Source: a virus. Taken from it: a DNA stretch of 40,132 bases. Each line of letters begins with the position of its first letter. Within the stretch, counting starts at the first letter, position 1. The notes under the pieces are model-generated. The model saw nothing but the letters and a program-made list of their open reading frames with translations. It did not search any database and had not been told where the DNA came from. Positions 13,470 through 21,001 of this stretch are shown in pieces. Location of the stretch: positions 1-40,132 of the IMG/VR virus record IMGVR_UViG_3300045997_000044. One strand, given 5' to 3'. Both the position numbers and the translations under genes were made by a program.

Positions 13470-15823
13470 GTGTCTATTCCTTGTGGTGAGTGGTGTAAGC
13501 CGTCGGTCTCGCTGAAAACGATTTCTATTATTTGGTCTGCTTCGTTGCGTTTGTAAAGCCCTCTTTTTACTTTTCCATTAATTCTCATAGTAGACGGGGG
13601 CAATATCCAGCCTAAAGTCGTCATACGCGCTTTAACTTGGCTAATTGCGAACTTGGCTTTATTTGCTTCTGCGATTCGGCCGCGATGCCCAACGCCAAAG
13701 TACTCTCTAATCGTGTGTGAACTTACAAAGCCGTGCTTGAGTTCCGCTAATTCGTCCAAGAATTCTTGCACGCCTTCTTCGTACTCCAAGGCTTCGGCTT
13801 GCCGCGCGTCCATTTTGACCGCGCTCTCGTGTGATAGCTGCAATCCGCCCCAAATTTCTTCAAGGAATACGGCTTCAGCCCATATCTGGTCTTTCTCGGC
13901 TAGCAGATTGGCAAAGTTGAGTTCCTTGGTTACCTTGATAAGCGGGAAACGCCGATTGCCCTTCATGTCCCGCAACGGGGTGTCTTCGTTGGTCGTGCCG
14001 ATGAATACAGCTACGCGCGGTTCCCGTGTCATGCGTCTGCCGTACATGCGGATGTATTCGTCGGTCGTTTGCGTGATGATTTTCTTGATTTTCTGGATAT
14101 CGCCTTTCGACTTGCCGGCAAGCTCGGCAAACTCCACGCACATCTTACCTTGTATCGATGGATAGAAGCGCTTGGCGTCTTCGTCCAAGCTGGGCGCATC
14201 CGTGAACCATTGCGGGTTTGGGCATAGTAGCCGGAAGATGGCTGATTTACCCAAGCCGCCCGCGCCTTGCAAGATCGGCATATAGTCGAATTTGCAGCCC
14301 GGTTGCAAGATGCGCCGCACCATGGCTACGAAAATGAGTTGTGTCAGCTCGCGAATAGAGTGGTCGTCAGCAGCGCCGAGGTGGTCAACGAATAGCGTGT
14401 TTAAACGCTCTTTTCCATCCCATTGGCCGCGCCGCGCCGCGATGTAGTCAAGCGCGGGGTTGCGTTTGTTCTCTTGGGCGACCACATCGACTGTCTTGCT
14501 GCACAGCGTTTGCGTCCAGCGGTTGCCCGCGTCGTAGGCGTTCATGAACAGCGCGTTTTCGTCGCGGTCCTGGAATAGACCCCGGTCGGTCGTGATCTCG
14601 CGCGTAAACTCGTCAAAGTGCAAGCTGGGTTCCCAGTGCTCGATAGCTTGCCGGGCATTGGCAGAACTGCCAGGGTCGGCAATCATCTTGGTGGTGCCAA
14701 CAAGCATGGTCTCGCGCCACTCGAAGGCGGTAACCTGGATCGATAGCCTTTCCGGCAGGTTGAGCAGCGCGTGTTCTTCAAGGGCGGTGTGCCGCGCCTT
14801 AGAGGCTGCTGTAGAGGGCAAGCGCGCCGCCATGGCTCGGAGGGTTCCCCAATGCGCGGGGTTCTCCCTTTCGGCCTTGTAGCCGCGCCAGAGCGCTGCG
14901 CAGGCCCCATGCTCGTACTTCTCGGGTGCGAGCTGCGACCAGGCGTCAAACAGCTCCAGGCCGTCCTCTGAGCCGTCGAACATGAAATGCAGAGCGGCAC
15001 CCACGCGGAACCAGTCTCCGCGCTCCAGCGGGTCAATCAGCGCCAGCACGGGAACCACAAGCCGGGTCTCGAACTTCTGGTTATGCCCAGTCACGCGTGC
15101 GTGCAGGCGTTCGGCTTCGAGTTCTGGCGTCGTCGCGCCTCGCGCGGGCTTGTGCTCTACCGTTTGGTAGGCCATTGCCGATTGCGCGCCACCCGACCCG
15201 GATTGGGCGCGGTGCATCATGCGGCTGATGTTGGGGTCGGGCTTAGCCTCCAGGCCGAAGTAGCGCAGCACGACAGCCGCTTGAATTGGCGGGGCGTCGT
15301 TCATGCGGACCGCGGAGACGAGCGGTCGGCTGGCGTATTTGGTGTTGGCAAACCCCGGCAGCCTGAGAAGCCGCGCCGCGCCGCTGGTGGATTTGTCGTG
15401 GTCGTGGAAGGTGGCCATCTTGCCGTGGATAGCCGCTTGATGCGCGGCCGGTATCGGTTCGATGAGCCATAGGCTTTGGGATTTACCGGGCGAAGTGATG
15501 ATGTGGAAATGCGGCGGTAGTTCCTCGCCACCTGCAAGACGCCAGAAAGCTGCGTTTTCGTCTGTGTCGTGGTCGCGGTAGATAACGCTAAGCTTTTCGA
15601 CCTTGATTTCTTTAAGGTCCGCGCTTCCGGGGTCGTTCGCGCTGTAGAAAATACTGTAACCGAGAGTGTTAAGACTTGCGATAGCGTCGAATGGATATTG
15701 CTGCCCATAAAACGTATACGCGTCTTTTTGGCCAGCCGGGCATTCGCCCAGTTGCTTCTTTGGCCAGATCGCGCGGATAACCCTTGGCCCGCCCAGCGCG
15801 CTTAAAAACTCGGAAGGTGACAT
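13466..15823 (-). CDS. Primase-helicase (RepB-like/PriCT-2/VapE-type)
   Basis: A 785-aa multidomain replication protein. Residues ~70-170 contain IYRDHD and HFHIITSPGKSQSLWLI, matching the RepB/prim-pol catalytic fold (paired acids, then His). Residues ~255-320 match PriCT-2. Residues ~430-700 are a VapE-type superfamily 3-like ATPase: Walker A GAGGLGKS (520-527), Walker B around VEFAEL, and the sensor/arginine region GTTNEDTPLRDMKGNRRFP. The C-terminus has a winged-helix-like end. It would prime and unwind the fork for the family A polymerase. The ATG at 15823 has only a weak ribosome site. A GTTTAAAC site falls inside the gene at 14399. Confidence 0.92.
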   Translation of the reverse strand: MSPSEFLSALGGPRVIRAIWPKKQLGECPAGQKDAYTFYGQQYPFDAIASLNTLGYSIFYSANDPGSADLKEIKVEKLSVIYRDHDTDENAAFWRLAGGEELPPHFHIITSPGKSQSLWLIEPIPAAHQAAIHGKMATFHDHDKSTSGAARLLRLPGFANTKYASRPLVSAVRMNDAPPIQAAVVLRYFGLEAKPDPNISRMMHRAQSGSGGAQSAMAYQTVEHKPARGATTPELEAERLHARVTGHNQKFETRLVVPVLALIDPLERGDWFRVGAALHFMFDGSEDGLELFDAWSQLAPEKYEHGACAALWRGYKAERENPAHWGTLRAMAARLPSTAASKARHTALEEHALLNLPERLSIQVTAFEWRETMLVGTTKMIADPGSSANARQAIEHWEPSLHFDEFTREITTDRGLFQDRDENALFMNAYDAGNRWTQTLCSKTVDVVAQENKRNPALDYIAARRGQWDGKERLNTLFVDHLGAADDHSIRELTQLIFVAMVRRILQPGCKFDYMPILQGAGGLGKSAIFRLLCPNPQWFTDAPSLDEDAKRFYPSIQGKMCVEFAELAGKSKGDIQKIKKIITQTTDEYIRMYGRRMTREPRVAVFIGTTNEDTPLRDMKGNRRFPLIKVTKELNFANLLAEKDQIWAEAVFLEEIWGGLQLSHESAVKMDARQAEALEYEEGVQEFLDELAELKHGFVSSHTIREYFGVGHRGRIAEANKAKFAISQVKARMTTLGWILPPSTMRINGKVKRGLYKRNEADQIIEIVFSETDGLHHSPQGIDT
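14399..14406. repeat. GTTTAAAC palindrome, site 3
   Basis: Exact palindrome inside the primase-helicase gene, read there as Leu-Asn codons (RLNT). Confidence 0.8.
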
Positions 15824-15847
15824 GAAACCCGCTTTTCAGTTTGGGGG

Positions 15848-16111
15848 TCAATCGAGGCGCTTAATCGCTTCCACCAAAGCGACCCGCGCGGAAACCGCGA
15901 AACCGGCAGCCATGACTTTGGAGCCGTCCGGGTAGACCAGATGCGCGATGAATTTGCAACGGGTGTCTTGATCGGTGCGGGACAGCTCGCGGATAATCAG
16001 CACTTTTTGTCGGGGGAGCACAAACGACCATTCGACGCGCGGTGCTTGGGCAGAACGGCGGCTGCCCAGGACGGTGTTAATGACTTTGATTTCGTCTTGA
16101 GGGTGGAGCAC
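15848..16111 (-). CDS. Small hypothetical early protein
   Basis: An 87-aa protein starting at GTG 16111 with GAAGG eight bases upstream. It appears as a mixed alpha/beta fold: VEWSFVLPRQKVLIIREL, then CKFIAHLVYPDGSKVMAAGFA and a C-terminal helix VALVEAIKRLD. No Cys pairs, membrane segment or known motif is visible. It lies between the metalloprotease and the primase-helicase genes with short gaps on both sides, so it belongs to the same operon. Confidence 0.6.
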   Translation of the reverse strand: MLHPQDEIKVINTVLGSRRSAQAPRVEWSFVLPRQKVLIIRELSRTDQDTRCKFIAHLVYPDGSKVMAAGFAVSARVALVEAIKRLD

Positions 16112-16131
16112 GGTAGAGCCTTCGTTAGAGG

Positions 16132-16986
16132 TTACTCTTCGTCGGTATCCTCATTTCCGTCTTCTTTGTCAACGGTAATCGTTTCGCGGCATGCATCGTC
16201 AGGGCAGGTTAGATAGCTCTTGCCTTCAAGCCATTTGGCCGTTGTGCGGAAGGTAAACCCACAAACCGGGCATTCGCATTTGACCATGCGCGTTGTTTGC
16301 TTTTTCTTTTCGAGGGGTGCCGACAGCAAAGCGCCATAGTTGCATGGCCCAAGGGCTTCAAGGATCGGCTGCGCCCAGACTTTCCACGCATTCCCACCAG
16401 CCATAGACGCGGCTTTACCTTCGAGGTTCATCGCTTCGCCGCATCGTTTGAAATCCTTGCGATGTCCGAGCTTCCGGCCTTCACCGGCTTGCCATGCGTG
16501 GACCAGTTCATGCGTAAGGACGTTCAACAGGTCCAGAGGCGTGGCGTTCTTGATCGGGTCCAGGAAGATTTCAACATGGGCGTCTTTGCTCATTGTGCTT
16601 GACCAGCATTCACCAATACGCTTACCGCGAGCGCCTTTGCTGGTGAAGCCAACAGATACGCGGATTTTATCAGGCAATGGGAAGCCGCGCGAGTTGAACA
16701 CGGGGCGCATGGCGTCAACGGTTGCGTTAAGCCAATGTTCACGCGTGGCGAAGTTGTAGACCGTGGTTTTGTTGTCGGCAAGGTAAGCTTCAATGGCGGG
16801 TACAAGCTCATCTGCCGGGTTGTTCACGCGAAAGGCATTGATTTGCTTTTGCGTTGTGGTGCCGTTCTGCTTTGTCGTTTTGGCGAACGCTGCCCAAACT
16901 GACGGCTTGATGCGGATGGTTGTCTTCAAGCCATTGGCCCGCACATCGCGCCGCTCTGTCCGTTCGCCTTGGAATGCTGCTTTCAT
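16132..16986 (-). CDS. SprT-like zinc metalloprotease
   Basis: A 284-aa protein. Residues ~85-180 form a SprT-like gluzincin domain with HELVH (H159, E160, H163) and a third His in LGHRKDF (H175). Residues ~233-272 are a zinc ribbon (CECPVC...CPDDAC), the same order as in SprT/Spartan proteins. The N-terminal ~80 residues are polar and basic, with no membrane segment. Eukaryotic Spartan removes protein crosslinked to DNA; phage members are poorly studied. In this replication operon it may clear proteins from phage DNA or degrade a host DNA-bound factor. Start ATG 16986; a purine-rich GGGGGAACTGAG lies just upstream. Confidence 0.85.
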   Translation of the reverse strand: MKAAFQGERTERRDVRANGLKTTIRIKPSVWAAFAKTTKQNGTTTQKQINAFRVNNPADELVPAIEAYLADNKTTVYNFATREHWLNATVDAMRPVFNSRGFPLPDKIRVSVGFTSKGARGKRIGECWSSTMSKDAHVEIFLDPIKNATPLDLLNVLTHELVHAWQAGEGRKLGHRKDFKRCGEAMNLEGKAASMAGGNAWKVWAQPILEALGPCNYGALLSAPLEKKKQTTRMVKCECPVCGFTFRTTAKWLEGKSYLTCPDDACRETITVDKEDGNEDTDEE

Positions 16987-17026
16987 CTCAGTTCCCCCGT
17001 GTTGATGCCTCTTTGTACAGAAGAGC

Positions 17027-17034
17027 GTTTAAAC
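17027..17034. repeat. GTTTAAAC palindrome, site 4
   Basis: Exact palindrome in the 50-base gap between the genes at 17037-17591 and 16132-16986, 40 bases upstream of the latter's start. Confidence 0.8.
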
Positions 17035-17036
17035 AG

Positions 17037-17591
17037 TCAAGCTACATAGCTGCCCGCCTCTTGTTTTTCAGCTAGGTACCTGTCATACGCTTTTTGGTTT
17101 TCATAAATCTCTTTTTGTACATCTAGAATGTTGTGCTTGTTCGCAGCCCACATCATCATCAAGCCTGTGGTGTTGGATACCCCAGCAAACCATATTTGGC
17201 TGTGAAAATCACCACGCGCAAATCCTCTAGTACTGCGCCCGAGTACGCTTCGATTCGTACTAACCCAGCCTAAGTTTCGCATTACTTTTGCGACCTGTGT
17301 TTGAAAACGCGTGTCGCAATCGAGGTTTTTCAAAAACTTGTACAATTCTCGCGAAGGAATAAAGCCTTCTTCGATTTGCGGTATGAGCGTGTTAAGGGCG
17401 TCATGTTCTGGAAAAGCGTCAATACTCTCGGCTTTCAATACTAGGGCTTTCGTTATTTTCTCTGCTTTTTGTATTGTTGCGATCAGGTTGACAAAAGCCC
17501 ATTCAACTTTTGAGGATGAAGCGGGCGAAGGTTTGTCGTGTAGTGCGCAAAAATGCTCTACCGTCTCACGAAAATCAGTTTCAAATGACAT
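17037..17591 (-). CDS. First gene of the leftward operon, unknown function
   Basis: A 184-aa protein starting at ATG 17591 with AAGGAA about eight bases upstream. It is moderately AT-rich relative to neighbours. It looks helical in its N-terminal 110 residues (acidic HFCALHDKPS and a Lys-rich segment KAEKITKALVLKAES) and has a second domain with NRSVLGRSTRGFARGDF and aromatic residues. I see no helix-turn-helix of a known type and recognise no family. As the first leftward gene next to the operator-like repeats it may be an early regulator or a host-takeover protein. That is inferred from position only. Confidence 0.6.
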   Translation of the reverse strand: MSFETDFRETVEHFCALHDKPSPASSSKVEWAFVNLIATIQKAEKITKALVLKAESIDAFPEHDALNTLIPQIEEGFIPSRELYKFLKNLDCDTRFQTQVAKVMRNLGWVSTNRSVLGRSTRGFARGDFHSQIWFAGVSNTTGLMMMWAANKHNILDVQKEIYENQKAYDRYLAEKQEAGSYVA

Positions 17592-17695
17592 GTGTCGTTC
17601 CTTTTTTAGGTTGATACGCCTTAGGGGTACTCTAGGCTGTGGGGTGCGTCAAGGGTTAGGTGTTGTAACAATTCAGCCGAGATGTGTTTCAAATA

Positions 17696-17743
17696 TGTTT
17701 CAGAAAAAAGCCTTATTTTTCAACGATTTTGGCCCCTGAAACA
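17696..17743. repeat. TGTTTCA-bounded element, copy 1
   Basis: Bounded by TGTTTCAG and its exact inverse CTGAAACA. The interior (A-run, GCCTTATTTTTCAACGATTT) is similar to copy 2. A second CTGAAACA follows at 17745-17752, and a TGTTTCA precedes at 17685-17691. Confidence 0.7.
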
Positions 17744-17744
17744 T

Positions 17745-17774
17745 CTGAAACAATTAAACAATTAATTATATAAA
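17745..17774 (+). promoter_or_regulatory. Possible rightward promoter overlapping an operator repeat
   Basis: CTGAAA (17745-17750, four matches to TTGACA), an 18-base spacer and TATAAA (17769-17774, five matches to TATAAT). The -35 lies inside a CTGAAACA repeat, so a protein bound to the repeat would block or aid polymerase. The transcript would start near 17781, placing the nested dyad in its leader. Predicted from sequence only. Confidence 0.4.
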
Positions 17775-17785
17775 ATATCTGGGGA

Positions 17786-17852
17786 GGGACCGTACACCAT
17801 CTACCTAGTAGTAGGCTCACAGTACTAGGTAGTGCTGAGAGGGGCCGGTCCC
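17786..17852. other. Nested inverted repeat
   Basis: CTACCTAGTA (17801-17810) and TACTAGGTAG (17823-17832) are perfect 10-base inverted repeats with a 12-base loop; outside them GGGACCG (17786-17792) pairs with CGGTCCC (17846-17852). It could be a cruciform, a protein dyad site or an RNA hairpin in the rightward leader. No T-run follows. Confidence 0.7.
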
Positions 17853-17892
17853 GGAGAGCAGAATAGGAATTTTAATGATTGTTTCGTTTCAA

Positions 17893-17944
17893 TGTTTCAG
17901 GGCGTCAAAAAACGCTTGTTTTTCAATGACTTAGCGTTGAAACA
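17893..17944. repeat. TGTTTCA-bounded element, copy 2
   Basis: Begins TGTTTCAG and ends TTGAAACA, with the interior AAAAAACGCTTGTTTTTCAA aligning to copy 1 after a few small indels. The two copies are in the same orientation and flank the AT-rich run and dyad. Confidence 0.7.
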
Positions 17945-18005
17945 CAAAAAAGCACCTTTTGTCGTTTCGTTTCCACGGGAGGGATGTTTCGGGGTTTTAC
18001 GGCTG

Positions 18006-18030
18006 AATTTAGCTAAACGCGCGCTAAATT
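18006..18030. other. AT-rich inverted repeat before the first rightward gene
   Basis: AATTTAGC (18006-18013) and GCTAAATT (18023-18030) are exact inverted repeats nine bases apart, about 55 bases before ATG 18086. Possible operator or leader hairpin. Confidence 0.45.
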
Positions 18031-18085
18031 TAGAGGTGTCGGGCGTAAATTTTAATCGTGGGCATGCAAGGAGAAAGTTAAATTT

Positions 18086-18439
18086 ATGGCTAAAATTAAT
18101 AGCTGCGCCAAGGGAAAGCACGGGGAACGCGAGTTCGCAGCGCTCTTACGCTCGTATGGGTTGCAGGCTCGAAGGGGTCAGCAATTCAGCGGCGTGAATG
18201 GGGATGCCGATGTGGTGCATTCGATACCCGGCGTTCACCTGGAGGTGAAGCGGGTTGAGAAGTTGAATGTTGTCGCGGCGTTCACTCAGGCCGCGCGGGA
18301 CGCTGGACCGAAAGGGGATATGCCGATAGTGTGTCATCGCAGGAACCGGGGCGAATGGCTCATGACCATGAAGGCCGATGACTTTCTCAAGCTGATACGA
18401 TTGTTGGATGAATTCGAAGCTGGTGGTACACTCGATTGA
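18086..18439 (+). CDS. Holliday-junction-resolvase-like PD-(D/E)XK nuclease
   Basis: A 117-aa protein. The N-terminal GKHGEREFAALLRSYG, then GDADVV (Asp) and LEVKR (Glu-x-Lys), followed by the AFTQAARDAG helix, reproduce the order of catalytic blocks in small Hjc/VRR-type nucleases. These resolve or trim branched DNA; in phages this helps maturation of replicated DNA before packaging. AAGGAG lies 12 bases before the ATG, which is longer than usual. It is the first gene of the rightward unit and overlaps the small terminase gene by 32 bases. Confidence 0.8.
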   Translation: MAKINSCAKGKHGEREFAALLRSYGLQARRGQQFSGVNGDADVVHSIPGVHLEVKRVEKLNVVAAFTQAARDAGPKGDMPIVCHRRNRGEWLMTMKADDFLKLIRLLDEFEAGGTLD

Positions 18440-18941
18440 CGAAGCCTACGCGCATCGTAGACGCGCCACGAAGGCGCACGAGTTCGATTGGGCCAAGGCT
18501 GGCGCGACACCGTTTGAGGTCGCGCAACACCTGTCCGCGGTAGCCACAGCCTCGCCCAGTGACCTTATGGAACCGGGTGCCGAGGGGGAGCCGCAAGCAC
18601 GCTCGTGGCTTGAAGTTGATCCGCTCAAGCTGTCGGCCTTGAAGGCTGTTGAGGTTGTCGAGAAGGTCATCGATGAGGACGAAGGCCGTAGGGTAATCGA
18701 GCGGCGCATCAAGTACACATGGCATGACAAGCTTAAAGCTATCCAGATGTATCGCGAAATCATCGGCATGGATGACATTATCGAATTCAAGAAAGGTAGT
18801 GTATCGGGTGAGGTCGCGCCGCGCTCGCGTGGAATTCATATAGGCATGGCGTCAAATGATCGTGCGTTCGCGTTGACAGATAAGCAATCGGACTTCATGC
18901 CGAAGACGAACGAGGACTGGGAAGCGGAGCTATTGAAGTGA
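18408..18941 (+). CDS. Terminase small subunit (probable)
   Basis: A 177-aa protein placed directly before the large terminase, with its stop overlapping the next start. The segment RRIKYTWHDKLKAIQMYREII (residues ~104-124) reads like the central helices of small terminases of T7-like and related phages; the C-terminus is acidic (TNEDWEAELLK), as expected for contact with the ATPase. A classical helix-turn-helix is not obvious. The start at 18408 lies within the nuclease gene and lacks a strong ribosome site, so a later start is possible. The role would be recognition of phage DNA for packaging. Confidence 0.65.
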   Translation: MNSKLVVHSIDEAYAHRRRATKAHEFDWAKAGATPFEVAQHLSAVATASPSDLMEPGAEGEPQARSWLEVDPLKLSALKAVEVVEKVIDEDEGRRVIERRIKYTWHDKLKAIQMYREIIGMDDIIEFKKGSVSGEVAPRSRGIHIGMASNDRAFALTDKQSDFMPKTNEDWEAELLK

Positions 18942-19669
18942 ATAAGGAATTGAGCGTTGATTTCAGCTATTCCGCGACGCTGCGCCGTTTCCTCGCATGC
19001 CAAGACCCATACGCGGTCGTGCTCGGGCCTGTCGGCAGCGGCAAGACCGTGGCGAACATCGTCAAGCCCTACATGTGGGCACTTGAGCAAGAGCCCGGAC
19101 CAGACAATATTCGGTACTTCAAAGCGGCTATCGTCCGCAACACGCTGCCGGAGCTGTGGCGCACCACGATTGAGACCTACACAAGTCTGTTCACGCAACA
19201 GCTTTTTGGTGATGTACGGCGCAGCTCGCCTGTTTCGCATAGCATTCACTGGGAAGCCGACGGGCTCAAGGGTGGACGCTTCGAGCAAGAGCCGACTGAG
19301 ACCGGCTTGGGCATGCGCTGGACGCCTAATGATGACAACTCGCCCGGCTTGGACTACCATGTTGACTTCTTCGCGTTGGATCGTCCACAACAGGTCAAGA
19401 GCCTGCTTTCTTATGAGGCTACATACATCTTCTTCAACGAGATACGTGAGATACCCAAGGCTATCGTAGACGCAGCCGGTGACCGCGTGGGGCGTTACCC
19501 GTCTATGACCAAGGGTGGCGTGATGCCTACCAAGTCAGGCGTCGCGGGTGACAGCAATCCGCCCGATGAGACGCATTGGCTCTATAAATTTCGCATGGAC
19601 CCGCCTAAAGGTTGGTCCATATTCGTGCAACCTCCTGCCCTTGTCGAAGTGGTGCCTTACCATGAGTGA
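18938..19669 (+). CDS. Terminase large subunit, ATPase part
   Basis: A 243-aa protein equal to the N-terminal motor domain of a large terminase: Walker A GPVGSGKT (30-37), Walker B-type TYIFFNEIREI (E168 as the likely catalytic carboxylate) and the conserved HWLYKFRMDPPKGWSIFVQPPAL near its end. It stops at TGA 19667-19669 where full-length relatives continue into the nuclease domain. The nuclease half follows in the same frame at 19742, so the intact gene would be about 593 codons, close to the usual T7-type length. Either the protein works as two chains, the TGA is read through, or the base is an error. Confidence 0.88.
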   Translation: MNKELSVDFSYSATLRRFLACQDPYAVVLGPVGSGKTVANIVKPYMWALEQEPGPDNIRYFKAAIVRNTLPELWRTTIETYTSLFTQQLFGDVRRSSPVSHSIHWEADGLKGGRFEQEPTETGLGMRWTPNDDNSPGLDYHVDFFALDRPQQVKSLLSYEATYIFFNEIREIPKAIVDAAGDRVGRYPSMTKGGVMPTKSGVAGDSNPPDETHWLYKFRMDPPKGWSIFVQPPALVEVVPYHE

Positions 19670-19745
19670 TCTCGCGTTCTTCCCTATCGCAGTTGTCAGC
19701 GCTGTCGCGGTTACGCTGCTCATTTGCTGGATATTCAAGCTGTGA
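19662..19745 (+). CDS. 27-aa membrane peptide between the terminase halves
   Basis: ATG 19662 opens a 27-codon frame, MSDLAFFPIAVVSAVAVTLL and seven more residues, dominated by one transmembrane helix with a C-terminal Lys. The start overlaps the ATPase stop by eight bases and its TGA overlaps a GTG (19742) that begins the nuclease half (GTGA). No Shine-Dalgarno sequence is visible, so expression would rely on coupling. The corresponding terminase-frame translation here is atypical (many Arg and Cys), which supports this frame being used. It may be a genuine inserted small gene or a chance frame. Confidence 0.4.
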   Translation: MSDLAFFPIAVVSAVAVTLLICWIFKL

Positions 19746-20719
19746 GACGCTTTAAAGCCGCGCCAAACGAACCGGATTGCGGGATTGTGCCCGAAGAATT
19801 TACGGTCGAATGGAACGGTAAGCGCTACGCTGTGAACCCGAACGCGGAGAACCTGCCTAACCTGCCCTATGATAGGCGCATGGATGTAGAGATGCGCATC
19901 CTTGGCCCTGGCAACTACTATCTTCGCCGCGTGCCTGGGAAGGATCGCGATTGGATCAACAGCTATTATCGCGCCCAGTTCGTTTATGTGCGCGAAGGTA
20001 AGCCGGTTATCCCAGAGTTCAACATCGAAACGATGGTCGTGGACGACTTGCCCGTGCTTGACGGCGTGCCGATTGGTGGCGGGTTCGACGTAGGCGGGGG
20101 GACGCTCATGCCGGCCGGCATCGTGGGGCAGCGTCACCCGCAGCGTGGCACCTATCTCATTCACGCGGAGCTGTCCGAAAGCTCTATGGGTATTAACGCA
20201 TTCGGCAAGGCGTTCCGCCGTATGCTCAATGAGGACTTTGCCACGGCCACCAATCAGCGCGGTAACCCGGTGCCGTTGCAGGAAGAAGCGTTCTATGGCG
20301 ATCCGGCCGGCCGGCAGCGTGACCAGATATTCGAGCAAGTTGTGTTCGACCATCTCAAAGGCTGCGGCATCATGGTCAAGAGCGCGCCGACGAATGACCC
20401 GCAATCGCGCATTGACGCCATCAAGGCACCGATGATGCGGCTGGACTTCGATAGGCCCGGCATTCTGATCAACAGGCGGCGCTGTCCGCTGCTGGTCAAA
20501 GGGCTAGCGGGCGAGTGGCGCTATCGGCGTATCCAGGCGGGAGGCACGGAGCGCTATAGCGAGAAGCCGGACAAGTCAGTCGCGAGCTCGCATGTCTGCG
20601 ATGCACTCGGCTATTACCTGTCAGGCAAGGGTGAGTTGCGGACCTTGCGCGGTCGTGATAAACGGGACGATCAACCGGAAATCCCACCAAACGACGACTA
20701 CCAATATTTCGGGGACTGA
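19742..20719 (+). CDS. Terminase large subunit, nuclease part
   Basis: A 325-aa protein holding the RNase H-like nuclease of a large terminase: GFDVGGG (D116), EAFYGDPAGRQRD (D187) and SSHVCDALGYYL (D287) supply the three metal-binding acids. The block NPNAENLPNLP near the N-terminus normally lies inside a continuous terminase, downstream of the ATPase. GTG 19742 is chosen because it overlaps the stop of the membrane peptide; a TTG at 19724 is an alternative. The frame matches that of the ATPase half. It cuts concatemeric DNA during packaging, working with the ATPase chain. Confidence 0.88.
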   Translation: MRRFKAAPNEPDCGIVPEEFTVEWNGKRYAVNPNAENLPNLPYDRRMDVEMRILGPGNYYLRRVPGKDRDWINSYYRAQFVYVREGKPVIPEFNIETMVVDDLPVLDGVPIGGGFDVGGGTLMPAGIVGQRHPQRGTYLIHAELSESSMGINAFGKAFRRMLNEDFATATNQRGNPVPLQEEAFYGDPAGRQRDQIFEQVVFDHLKGCGIMVKSAPTNDPQSRIDAIKAPMMRLDFDRPGILINRRRCPLLVKGLAGEWRYRRIQAGGTERYSEKPDKSVASSHVCDALGYYLSGKGELRTLRGRDKRDDQPEIPPNDDYQYFGD

Positions 20720-20725
20720 GCAGCC

Positions 20726-21001
20726 GTGACAGCCTGGACCGACAGCATAGACGCCCAGATCACGGCCCTTGATGCCCAAGTGACCGCGGAGACGGCCAAG
20801 CGCGCCGCGCTGGTGGTGCAACAGGGCTTTGCCGTCGGGCAAGCGCTTGACCAGCTCACGGACGCGATAGAGGCTCTGGACGCGATCTTGGCCGCGCGGG
20901 CGGAGTGGCGTGCTGTGTTGGAGGATGCGCGGTCATTGGGCTATTTGCCCGATCCTCGCTCGAAATTCTACAATGAGGATCTTGGAGGCTTTTTGCAATG
21001 A
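20726..21001 (+). CDS. Coiled-coil hypothetical protein
   Basis: A 91-aa protein starting at GTG 20726, six bases after the terminase stop. Residues ~5-65 have regular Ala/Leu/Ile heptads (SIDAQITALDAQVTAETAKR), predicting a long coiled coil; the C-terminus (LPDPRSKFYNEDLGGFLQ) is polar. I recognise no family. Its place between terminase and portal suggests a packaging or head assembly accessory. Its stop overlaps the next ATG as ATGA. Confidence 0.6.
   Translation: MTAWTDSIDAQITALDAQVTAETAKRAALVVQQGFAVGQALDQLTDAIEALDAILAARAEWRAVLEDARSLGYLPDPRSKFYNEDLGGFLQ

Larger units (their letters stand above)
17592..18085. promoter_or_regulatory. Divergent control region, candidate origin of replication
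   Basis: The 494 bases between the first leftward gene (17591) and the first rightward gene (18086) are AT-rich and contain no convincing gene. From left to right: tandem TGTTTCA (17685, 17696); a duplicated element (17696-17743 and 17893-17944) bounded by TGTTTCAG and (C/T)TGAAACA; an AT-rich run (about 17751-17778); a nested dyad (17786-17852); more TGTTTC boxes (17880, 17985); and an 8-base inverted repeat at 18006-18030. Promoters for both transcription units are expected here; a plus-strand one is proposed separately. Repeats plus an AT-rich tract and dyad also fit an origin. Confidence 0.65.

Noticed and set aside
17897-18121. Leftward 74-aa frame in the control region
   Set aside because: Starts inside the nuclease gene and reads through repeat elements; Lys/Ser/Phe content reflects AT-rich sequence.
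17832-18197. Rightward 121-aa frame in the control region
   Set aside because: Covers the repeats and dyads, overlaps the nuclease gene by 112 bases and lacks a ribosome site.
19535-20404. 289-aa antisense frame across the terminase
   Set aside because: It mirrors the codon pattern of the nuclease half of the terminase and has no operon context.
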